DNA of 11,039 nt. It comes from an uncultured Dorea sp. (GTDB lineage Bacteria > Bacillota > Clostridia > Lachnospirales > Lachnospiraceae). The first letter of the stretch is position 1. Each line of letters starts with the position of its first letter. The stretch lies in assembly GCA_934295165.1 (NCBI GenBank), contig CAKRAT010000065.1, positions 1 through 11,039 on the forward strand, given 5' to 3'. The translations under genes and the position numbers were made by a program. This document shows, piece by piece, positions 5,274 through 11,039 of the stretch. A model generated the notes under the pieces. That model was given only the letters and a program-made list of their open reading frames with translations. It made no database searches and was not told the origin of the DNA.

Positions 5274-7001
5274 ATGACTTTTAAGAAATTATTAGATAAC
5301 TACATGGAATTGCTGGATTGTTCCGCAAAAGATTTAGCCGAAAATTCCGGTCTTTCTGCCGCTACTATCAGCCGTTACAGATCCGGCGAACGCACACCGG
5401 AAAATGGAACCGAGAATTTTTCCAGACTTATAACCGGAATCGTTTCTATTGCTGAAAGTAAGGGAATACCGGATATCTCAGCACAGTCTGTCTTTGACGC
5501 ATTTTCTCCGTATGTAAAAAATACCGTAGATGTTGCCCATTTTCAGAAAAACTTTCATAAATTACTGTCTGTTGTTCCGATTAGTATTTCTGACCTGGCA
5601 CGTTTTTTGAACTTTGACCCCTCCTATATTTCCCGTATCCGGAATGGACAAAGACAGCCTGCCAACCCTACGGAGTTTGCCAGAAAGATTTCCTGCTTTG
5701 TCGCCAGACATTGCCAGACTGAAGAACAGAAAGCTGTCATATCCAGCCTGATTAATTGTCCTGTGGAAGAATTGTCTAACTACATTACGTTTCAGGAGCA
5801 ACTTACAGACTGGCTGCTTACCGGAGCGGGAACTGTCAAAGACTCCATGACTGTTTTTTTAGAAAAGCTCGATGAGTTTGATCTGGATGAATATATTCAT
5901 GTCATTCACTTTGACAAATTGAAAGTACCCTCTGTTCCATTCCAAATTCCAACCTCCAGAACCTATTGGGGTATCAGTGAGATGATGGAAAGTGAGCTGG
6001 ATTTTCTGAAAGCAACTGTGCTTTCAAAATCTACTGCTCCGGTAATCATGTACAGTGATATGCCAATGAAAGAAATGGCTAAAGATCCTGAATTTCCGAA
6101 AAAATGGATGTTCGGCATGGCTCTGATGCTCAAAAAAGGACTGCACCTCTATCAAATCCATAATCTTGACCGTTCTTTTGATGAAATGATGCTGGGGTTG
6201 GAAAGCTGGATTCCGATGTATATGACCGGACAAATATCACCGTACTATTTAAAAAATGTACAAAACAACACATTCCTGCACTTGTTAAAAGTTTCCGGTT
6301 CGGCTGCACTTTCAGGCGAAGCAATTGCCGGGTGCCACGAAAATGGGAAATATTATCTGACAAAATCCAAACGGGAAATGGAATACTATCAAAAGCGTGC
6401 AGATGAACTATTAAAAAATGCATATCCTTTAATGGACATTTACCGCAGTGAACGGGAAACTGAGCTGAATACTTTTCTAATTGCTGACGTTGGAAAAACC
6501 GGAAAACGCCGGGGCATCCGATCCACACTGCCGTTATATACACTGAGTGAAGAACTTCTCGAACGGATTCTTATCCGGCATGGCATTGACACCAGACAAA
6601 AACAGCGGATAAAAAAGCATGTAGAATTACAAAAGAAACGAATTATATCCATTCTTTCATCTGAGATAATAGAAGACGAAGTACCTGATTTACCACTAGA
6701 AGAATTCAGAAAAAATCCACCTGTTCTGGATCTTTCTGGAATTTTTTGTGAGACGGATCTTTCATACACCGAAGAGGAATACAGATTACACATGAATGAT
6801 ATGAAGACTTTTTCCCAAAAAAATCCTAATTACATATTACGGATAAGTACAGATCCTACTTTTCATAATCTGCAGATATTCGTTCATGAGGGACAATGGG
6901 CTATGATATCAAAAGCAAAAGCACCATCGATACATTTTATTATCCATCATCCCAAGCTGCGCAATGCAATTGAGAACTTTATCCCGCCAATAGTGGAATA
7001 A
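5274..7001 (+). CDS. Large transcriptional regulator with two N-terminal XRE-type HTH domains
   Basis: The protein has 575 residues. Two helix-turn-helix domains lie in tandem: residues 5-42 (SAKDLAENSGLSAATISRYR, then SGERTP) and about 91-131 (SISDLARFLNFDPSYISRIR, then NGQRQPANP). Both have the recognition-helix pattern S-x-I-S-R-(Y/I)-R-(S/N)-G-x-R. The remaining ~440 residues carry no enzyme motif I recognise. Conserved-looking segments such as MYMTGQISPYYLKNVQNN and CHENGKYYLTKSKREMEYYQ are known to me only from long HTH regulators of Clostridia, where this part is presumed to sense a ligand. It has no signal peptide or membrane helix, so it should be cytoplasmic. It starts 195 bp from the divergent surface-protein gene and is the obvious candidate to control it. 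The start at 5274 follows AAAGGAGA by about 11 nt. Confidence 0.72.
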   Translation: MTFKKLLDNYMELLDCSAKDLAENSGLSAATISRYRSGERTPENGTENFSRLITGIVSIAESKGIPDISAQSVFDAFSPYVKNTVDVAHFQKNFHKLLSVVPISISDLARFLNFDPSYISRIRNGQRQPANPTEFARKISCFVARHCQTEEQKAVISSLINCPVEELSNYITFQEQLTDWLLTGAGTVKDSMTVFLEKLDEFDLDEYIHVIHFDKLKVPSVPFQIPTSRTYWGISEMMESELDFLKATVLSKSTAPVIMYSDMPMKEMAKDPEFPKKWMFGMALMLKKGLHLYQIHNLDRSFDEMMLGLESWIPMYMTGQISPYYLKNVQNNTFLHLLKVSGSAALSGEAIAGCHENGKYYLTKSKREMEYYQKRADELLKNAYPLMDIYRSERETELNTFLIADVGKTGKRRGIRSTLPLYTLSEELLERILIRHGIDTRQKQRIKKHVELQKKRIISILSSEIIEDEVPDLPLEEFRKNPPVLDLSGIFCETDLSYTEEEYRLHMNDMKTFSQKNPNYILRISTDPTFHNLQIFVHEGQWAMISKAKAPSIHFIIHHPKLRNAIENFIPPIVE

Positions 7002-7037
7002 GCTGTTTCAGCTGTGCAGACATTCCATACCAATATA

Positions 7038-7067
7038 CCGGTGTTTTTGGTATACCCAAAACACCGG
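7038..7067. terminator. Perfect 10-bp hairpin between convergent genes
   Basis: CCGGTGTTTT (7038-7047) and AAAACACCGG (7058-7067) form a perfect stem with loop TGGTATACCC. It lies 37 bp after the regulator stop and 25 bp after the stop of the convergent amidohydrolase, a natural place for a bidirectional terminator. There is no flanking T-run in either direction, so termination is not certain. The arm sequence also occurs at 5147-5156, so it could be a binding site instead. Confidence 0.5.
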
Positions 7068-7091
7068 CAGCTTGAATCAACTTACTATCTT

Positions 7092-7889
7092 CTATCGGTA
7101 CACTTCCGTTCTTCTAAGCTCTGTATACGGTCTGCTCTTCCTGATTCTCCCCGAATCTCTAATCTCTATATCCACATATAATATCTGTTCTTCATCATCT
7201 GCTTTCGCGATAACTTCTCCATTGGCGTCAACCGCAATGGATTCACCGGAGAAATCCATCTCACCTTCGCATCCGACTCTGTTACACATCACAACCGCCA
7301 CACTGTTCTGAAATGCCTGTACCCTTAATTCCCATTCGAACATCTCGGATGACTCCGCCTTTGTGTTCACGGTCGGGATCAGTATCAGGTCTGCTCCCAT
7401 CAACGCTTCTGTCCGGATGCTTTCCGGATAATGTCTGTCAAAGCAGACTACAATTCCGATTTTCCCATATTCGGTATCAAATACCTTGAATCCATCATCT
7501 GACGGGGTATAATAATCCTGCTCGTAAAACTGCTCTGCCTGTGCCACATGGACCATTTTCTGGATTCCTTTTATCTCTCCGTCTGCTCCGATGAACAGGC
7601 TCGCATCATATGCTTTTCCATTTTCTTCCAGATAAATATTCGGTACTGATATAATAGAGCATTCCCGGCTCACAATTTGAAACTTTTTTACTTCTTCCGA
7701 ATCCATTTTCAATCGGTATTTTGTGACATCCTGTCCTTCATATTGCGGGAAGAATTCGGTCAGCTGAACTTCAGGGAACAGGATTAAATCCGCTCTGTTT
7801 TTTGCAGCTTCTCTTATGAACTCTATACTTTTATCCAGGTTATCTTGCATATTTCCTGAATTTTTCATTTGTGCCAGTGCGATACGCAT
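7092..7889 (-). CDS. Carbon-nitrogen hydrolase (nitrilase superfamily amidohydrolase)
   Basis: The product has 265 residues when read from the ATG at 7889. The catalytic triad of the superfamily is visible: E40 in LILFPEVQL, K111 in GIQKMVHV and C149 in IGIVVCFDRHYPES. These enzymes cleave C-N bonds of amides, carbamoyl compounds or nitriles through a cysteine thioester, in the cytoplasm. Length and the ending RPYTELRRTEVYR are normal. The closest familiar types are N-carbamoylputrescine amidase and omega-amidase-like proteins, but the substrate cannot be set from sequence alone. The start is chosen because GGAGG lies 9 nt before ATG 7889; an upstream in-frame ATG at 7910 would place the ribosome site inside the coding region. 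The gene lies about 95 bp after the DUF2318 stop on the same strand and may share its transcript. It appears intact, unlike its upstream neighbours. Confidence 0.85.
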   Translation of the reverse strand: MRIALAQMKNSGNMQDNLDKSIEFIREAAKNRADLILFPEVQLTEFFPQYEGQDVTKYRLKMDSEEVKKFQIVSRECSIISVPNIYLEENGKAYDASLFIGADGEIKGIQKMVHVAQAEQFYEQDYYTPSDDGFKVFDTEYGKIGIVVCFDRHYPESIRTEALMGADLILIPTVNTKAESSEMFEWELRVQAFQNSVAVVMCNRVGCEGEMDFSGESIAVDANGEVIAKADDEEQILYVDIEIRDSGRIRKSRPYTELRRTEVYR

Positions 7890-7984
7890 CTTTGTTTTCC
7901 TCCATGACATTCTATAATCTTTTCATCCACATCTTCATCTAAACTTTTACACTGTATTTGCTGTAATCCTGGAAACCAGATTCC

Positions 7985-8572
7985 TTAATTGACCGGACCA
8001 TCCCACGACGTAAACTGATCTGCATATGTATCCAGATCTGCCACACTTACAGTCAGTTTACCATCTGTATTTTCATAATCTATATACATCGGATTACATC
8101 CACCCGAAGTTTCACCTACGCTGTCTGTCGTGAATACATTTCCACAATTCTGGCATACCAGTCTTCCATTCTGTTCCTTAAAATACGCCCTTGGCGATGG
8201 ATTGCATACCTGACATGTATTAAATGATAAGCGTGGAGTTCCATCCGATCCTTTTACAGCAATAAGCTGGATATTGGTTCCATTGGAATCGTAATTGATA
8301 TACATTGGATTTGAAGTCAATGTATCTGCATCAATTGAAATCTCACCATTCTCTACGGCAGGAGTTTCATATACCACTGTTTCCTCTTTCTCCGCATCTG
8401 ATTCCGTATTTTCATCTTTTGAAACATCCGAACTTCCTGATGTCTCTGAGCTTCCGCAGGCAGACAATGTCGCTATCACAAGTGCAGTCCATATAATGGT
8501 AAGTATATGAGTTATACCATATACACTTATTACCATTTTGTAATTACATCCGTTGATAACCTCCTCCTGCAC
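7985..8572 (-). CDS. DUF2318 (FtrD-like) lipoprotein fused to a cupredoxin scrap
   Basis: The functional core is DUF2318, related to FtrD-type iron-transport proteins. Its metal-binding cysteines are C-Q-V-C and C-Q-N-C (in NTCQVCNPSPR and GRLVCQNCGNVF), with the characteristic GGCNPM near the end. A lipobox-like TLSAC followed by a Ser/Asp/Glu-rich linker indicates a lipoprotein outside the membrane. The first ~20 codons are odd. EEVINGCNYKMVISVYGITH reads as the middle of the cupredoxin domain that ends the upstream gene, in the same frame and separated from it only by a TGA. The normal lipoprotein start seems to have been deleted and its signal-peptide core joined to cupredoxin sequence. 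The true start is uncertain (GTG 8572 or ATG 8536). A GGAGGAGG stretch just downstream of 8572 precedes only an out-of-frame ATG-TAA. Expression as a proper lipoprotein is doubtful. Confidence 0.65.
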   Translation of the reverse strand: MQEEVINGCNYKMVISVYGITHILTIIWTALVIATLSACGSSETSGSSDVSKDENTESDAEKEETVVYETPAVENGEISIDADTLTSNPMYINYDSNGTNIQLIAVKGSDGTPRLSFNTCQVCNPSPRAYFKEQNGRLVCQNCGNVFTTDSVGETSGGCNPMYIDYENTDGKLTVSVADLDTYADQFTSWDGPVN

Positions 8573-8581
8573 ATTTATGGT

Positions 8582-9442
8582 TCATTCAACCGGAATTCCG
8601 CTATAGACTGTAATCTCCGGATAAGTTCCAAAGTCCAACTCACTGTTCACATACTGCATGTCACCTGATTCTGATATCTTTGCAACATTTAATTCTTCTG
8701 TATTCTCTGACACAATGCCTGCTGACTCAGTCCCTGTTCTGTCCATGTTAATTTCGGACACGCTTACCCCCTGCGAAAGCATTGCAAGACCAAGAACCAC
8801 GACAAGAATACTTCCAAATCCAAGCATTAACGGAACCGTCCCCAGACTGAACATCAGCATCGCAGCCGCCCCTGAGACAGGATTCCCAGAGCCAAGCGCT
8901 ATAATCTGCATGGACTGCAGGGGACCACACGGCATCAGTCCATTCAGCACTCCGACCCCAAATGGTCTGTTTTCTTTTCTCTTTTTCCTACTTATTTTAT
9001 CTGCCAGTTTTTCAGGAAATCTGATTTGGAATTTTCTCAGTACAGGAATAACTCCCAACATGTTGATTCCCATGATCACCATAAAAAGACCTGCTATTAT
9101 TTTCAGTATCCCCTGTAGAAGCAGTGGAATTCCCGTTCCACCCCCTCCTGTTAACAGCATTCCTATTCCGCCCAGCAGAAAACAGATTACCGAATAGGAA
9201 ATCACACGTCCCGTATTATATAACAGGGATGGAAGGATTATCTTATTTTCCGGAGTTTTCCCGTTGTCATCATCCGCCACAGGAATGCACTGCGACAGAT
9301 TAATACCACCACACATCGCCATGCAATGAACAGATGTTAAAAATCCTACTATAAACAGCATTCCATAACTCATCTTTGAATCAGCAAGCATCGATTGCAC
9401 AAGCAGATTCAAAATGCCAAATCTCTGCAACAGATAATACAA
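8582..9442 (-). pseudogene. TauE/SafE-like (DsbD_2) membrane protein with truncated cupredoxin tail, decayed
   Basis: The frame encodes a multi-helix membrane protein. GFLTSVHCMAMCGGINLSQC is the signature of the TauE/SafE-like family usually fused to an HMA domain, and GLMPCGPLQSMQ is the second Cys-Pro helix motif. Such proteins are linked to copper or other thiophilic metal handling. Several faults appear. The HMA domain lies in another frame just upstream. The frame is open from 9514 but has only a TTG (9442) as a possible start, inside the first helix. Between PLMLGFGS and ILVVVLGLAM about 20 residues seem missing compared with the family (junction near 8807-8815). The C-terminal cupredoxin begins normally (FGTYPEITVYSGIPVE) but hits TGA at 8584-8582 where a tryptophan is expected, and cupredoxin sequence continues in frame after it. 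I therefore call a pseudogene. Confidence 0.68.
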
Positions 9443-9462
9443 TAAAATAATAATTGCAAATG

Positions 9463-9717
9463 TTACTGCCCGACTGACAAATTCCGAATAATCTTTTTTC
9501 TCTTTTTTACTACTTTATAATCAAGGTTCTGAATAACTGCTATTATACGGTCCAGTGTCAATATATCGCTATCAAACTCAATTTCCGCCCGTCCTCTGCT
9601 GTATGAAACATATACTTTAGAAATTCCTGCTATATTTCTTAAAGCCTGTTCTATTCTATTCTGACAGTTGACGTATGTCATGCCCTCGATTAAAAGAACT
9701 TTTCTTTCTATTGCCAT
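9463..9717 (-). CDS. Heavy-metal-associated (HMA) domain, detached from its TauE partner; first metal Cys replaced
   Basis: These 84 residues form a typical HMA beta-alpha-beta-beta-alpha-beta domain: RKVLLIEGMT at the first strand, the helix CQNRIEQALRNIAG, VYVSYSRGRAEIEFD, and LDRIIAVIQNLDYKV. The metal site of the family is G-M-T-C-x-x-C. Here it is G-M-T-Y15-V-N-C18, so only one cysteine remains and metal transfer should be impaired. In related clostridial genes the domain continues straight into the TauE/SafE membrane part. Here it stops at 9463-9465 while the membrane part follows in the -1 frame. The start is well supported: AAGGA about 9 nt upstream and a strong promoter at 9769-9797. 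It may still be translated as a small protein, but it is best seen as the first piece of a broken gene. Confidence 0.7.
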   Translation of the reverse strand: MAIERKVLLIEGMTYVNCQNRIEQALRNIAGISKVYVSYSRGRAEIEFDSDILTLDRIIAVIQNLDYKVVKKRKKIIRNLSVGQ

Positions 9718-9736
9718 ACTTATAATTCCTTACTCC

Positions 9737-9757
9737 AAATACCCCCTATGGGTATTT
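9737..9757 (-). promoter_or_regulatory. CsoR/CstR-type operator
   Basis: AAATACCC-CCTAT-GGGTATTT is a perfect 8-bp inverted repeat with a C/G-rich centre, like the TACCCC...GGGGTA operators of the CsoR family (copper-responsive CsoR, persulfide-responsive CstR). It lies between the -10 box and the ribosome site of the HMA gene, so a bound repressor would block transcription. No csoR gene is in the window. Confidence 0.7.
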
Positions 9758-9768
9758 TAATCATTGAT

Positions 9769-9797
9769 AGTATATACATCCGCATTATATTTGTCAA
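9769..9797 (-). promoter_or_regulatory. Near-consensus sigma-A promoter of the metal operon
   Basis: On the minus strand TTGACA (plus 9792-9797), a 17-bp spacer and TATACT (plus 9769-9774) form a nearly perfect promoter. Transcription would start near 9762, just before the CsoR-type operator. Confidence 0.8.
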
Positions 9798-9833
9798 CAT
9801 TTTTCACATTTTATTCAAAATCTGATTTAAGTC

Positions 9834-9874
9834 AAAAAAAGAATACCAACCAGCTTGTGATTGATATCCTTTTT
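9834..9874 (-). terminator. Rho-independent terminator of the esterase gene, copy 2 of the repeated terminator
   Basis: As minus-strand RNA the element folds into about 17 consecutive pairs (counting G-U) with loop CAAGC, then a run of seven U. It begins about 20 bp after the esterase stop. Stem and loop share most of their sequence with the element at 1701-1740, including AATCACAAG(C/T)TGGTTG, with wobble changes that keep pairing. Confidence 0.75.
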
Positions 9875-9892
9875 GCTTCCTATTCATTTCCT

Positions 9893-10909
9893 CTATTTTT
9901 CTTCCAATGCCAGATACTTCTTAAGCCATTCTTCTGCAATGTATGTCCAGCTCTGTACTTCTTTCAGAGTTTTGCGGATTTCCTCTTTCTGCTTTTCCGT
10001 CCATCTCGCCGGCTTTTTACGTCCGATGCCGAACTTCACCAGAAGTTCCTCCCCTTTTTCCTTTGGAAATGAAGTCTCACTGGCCTTAATTGCCTCTGCA
10101 AGCATCTGCACCTGTTCCTGTGTATATCTTTTTCCTTCTTCCTGTCCTATATTCTGCTCTAACCACTCTTCGGTTGCCACAGATAGTCCATGGATTCCTT
10201 CTGAAAATACGTGCTGTGCAAATGGTACACCAGCCTGTGCACAAGCCTGTGCAAAGAGATAACTATTCTCCACCGGAACTGTCTGGTCTGTTACGGTCTG
10301 CCACAGGAAACATGGCGGTGTATCTTTTGCCACATGATTTTCCAGCGACATATAGTCCAGTTCCTGCTCTGATGGCTCTTTTCCAAACAGTGCGACAAAT
10401 GAATCTCTGTGTGCATATTTTCCTGAAGTGATGACCGGATAAGACAGAATCGCCGCATCTGGGCGGTTGGATATGTTCTGGTATGCTTCTTCCGGATCTT
10501 CCACATCTTTATTATGTACACAAAGACTTCCACACAGATGTGCTCCTGCTGAGAATCCGCAGATTGCAACCTGATCCGGTCTGATATGGTATTCTTCTGC
10601 ACGGGAACGGATCATCCGGATGGTTCTTGATATGTCATGCAACGGCTGCAGCTTCAGTGGTGCTTCATCCAGCTGATTTACCGTGTATTCCAGAACGAAT
10701 ACATTATAACCTGTCTGGTAGAATTCCATTGCCGGCAGGTGCGCTTCCGATGGAGATACTTCCCGGTATGCGCCGCCCGGTGCGATGATCATTGCCGGAT
10801 GCTTCTTTTCATCCTCATGAATATAGCTGAACATCACCGGTATGAAGCCGTGCGCTGCCGGATAATGATACTCTTCTTTTTTCCAGATTTCGATTCTTTC
10901 ATTTATCAT
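9893..10909 (-). CDS. Alpha/beta-hydrolase (fold-3/BD-FAE-like esterase) with a C-terminal insertion
   Basis: The protein has 338 residues and no signal peptide, so it is cytoplasmic. The core matches the esterase/lipase group that includes acetylxylan-type and BD-FAE esterases. The oxyanion segment is APGGAYREVS (43-52), the nucleophile is S120 in CGFSAGAHLCGS, the acid is D208 in TVTDQTVP and the base is H240 in SEGIHGLS. It would hydrolyse small carboxylic esters, perhaps acetyl groups on imported sugars; the substrate is not shown by the sequence. Family members usually go from the His loop almost directly to a final helix such as SWTYIAEEWLKKYL. Here about 65 mostly charged residues (255-320) are inserted before it. 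AAAGGAGA precedes the ATG at 10909. The gene is less AT-rich than the ATPase at the other end. It is monocistronic as far as can be seen, with its own promoter and terminator. Confidence 0.82.
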   Translation of the reverse strand: MINERIEIWKKEEYHYPAAHGFIPVMFSYIHEDEKKHPAMIIAPGGAYREVSPSEAHLPAMEFYQTGYNVFVLEYTVNQLDEAPLKLQPLHDISRTIRMIRSRAEEYHIRPDQVAICGFSAGAHLCGSLCVHNKDVEDPEEAYQNISNRPDAAILSYPVITSGKYAHRDSFVALFGKEPSEQELDYMSLENHVAKDTPPCFLWQTVTDQTVPVENSYLFAQACAQAGVPFAQHVFSEGIHGLSVATEEWLEQNIGQEEGKRYTQEQVQMLAEAIKASETSFPKEKGEELLVKFGIGRKKPARWTEKQKEEIRKTLKEVQSWTYIAEEWLKKYLALEEK

Positions 10910-10966
10910 GATTTTTATCTTCTCCTTTATTCCTTAACAATTACTTATTTCTACCGTTCTTCCCCC

Positions 10967-10995
10967 ATTATACTTCTCTACGTCTTCGAAAACAA
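10967..10995 (-). promoter_or_regulatory. Putative esterase promoter
   Basis: On the minus strand TTGTTT (plus 10990-10995), a 17-bp spacer and a perfect TATAAT (plus 10967-10972) lie about 58 bp before the esterase start. Confidence 0.55.
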
Positions 10996-11016
10996 ATACG
11001 GATATTTCCGCATTTG
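10993..11016. promoter_or_regulatory. Palindrome overlapping the esterase -35 box
   Basis: CAAATACGGA-TATT-TCCGCATTTG is an inverted repeat with 10-bp arms and one mismatch. It covers part of the -35 box and the DNA just upstream, the usual place for an operator. The regulator is not identifiable. Confidence 0.5.
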
Positions 11017-11022
11017 TGCAAA

Positions 11023-11036
11023 TATAATCGTTTCCA
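11023..11036 (-). promoter_or_regulatory. Possible cre-like (CcpA) site
   Basis: TGGAAACGATTATA on the minus strand agrees with the catabolite-response pattern TGNAANCGNTTNCA at all but one fixed position. It lies upstream of a gene likely to act on carbohydrate esters, but such a short match can be chance. Confidence 0.25.
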
Positions 11037-11039
11037 CCC

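Noticed and set aside
8544..8563. Start-stop ATG-TAA minimal frame behind a perfect GGAGG
   Set aside because: The GGAGG arises from Glu-Glu codons of the cupredoxin fragment. It is probably accidental, though it could affect reinitiation at ATG 8536.
8582..8584. TGA read through as tryptophan or selenocysteine
   Set aside because: A neighbouring frame break, a lost HMA cysteine and a deletion chimera in the same operon make ordinary decay much more likely. No stem-loop suited to selenocysteine insertion is evident.
8658..9197. Long plus-strand open frame opposite the TauE-like gene
   Set aside because: It is the mirror of hydrophobic codons on the other strand; its proline- and serine-rich product has no recognisable motif.

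Overview
The window looks like chromosome from a gut Clostridia-type Firmicute, most likely Lachnospiraceae. The DNA is AT-rich, with AGGAGG-type ribosome binding sites and TTGACA/TATAAT promoters. Gene content fits that group: a DUF4143 ATPase, a modular surface protein ending in an SPKTG sorting motif, a large double-HTH regulator, and an HMA/TauE/cupredoxin metal cassette. The assignment rests on family recognition, not on a marker gene.

Layout. (1) 1-1561, minus strand: the start of a flavodoxin-fold FMN reductase, and upstream of it an intact AAA ATPase with a DUF4143 nuclease-like C-terminus. Its leader carries four 13-bp repeats at an exact 33-bp period. (2) 1700-2780: a gene graveyard. 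A 3' scrap of a carbon-nitrogen hydrolase is joined to part of a PnuC transporter, which is joined to the first ~40 codons of a MATE efflux pump. All of this sits behind an intact MerR-type promoter with a 19-bp spacer. A middle piece of a MATE pump lies in the opposite orientation and ends at a compact multi-hairpin element. (3) 2778-7001: a secreted, wall-anchored protein with three repeated modules and an X2-like domain (minus strand), divergent from a 575-aa regulator with two XRE-type HTH domains (plus strand). A CCGGTGTTTT motif occurs in the surface-protein promoter and as an inverted pair after the regulator. (4) 7092-9717, minus strand: a CsoR/CstR-type operator and a near-consensus promoter drive a metal-handling operon (HMA domain, TauE/SafE membrane protein with a cupredoxin tail, DUF2318 lipoprotein). 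The operon is broken in several places. An intact nitrilase-superfamily amidohydrolase follows it. (5) 9893-11039, minus strand: an alpha/beta-hydrolase esterase with its terminator and a promoter overlapped by a palindrome.

The main theme is reductive decay by small deletions and point changes that left regulatory DNA intact: a MerR promoter and a CsoR-type promoter now drive broken genes. The most system-like signals are the 33-bp iteron array in front of the ATPase, the structured element at 2525-2617, and two tandem A_AAA_AAG slippery heptamers exactly where the HMA and TauE frames separate. I see no tRNA, rRNA, CRISPR array or complete mobile element.
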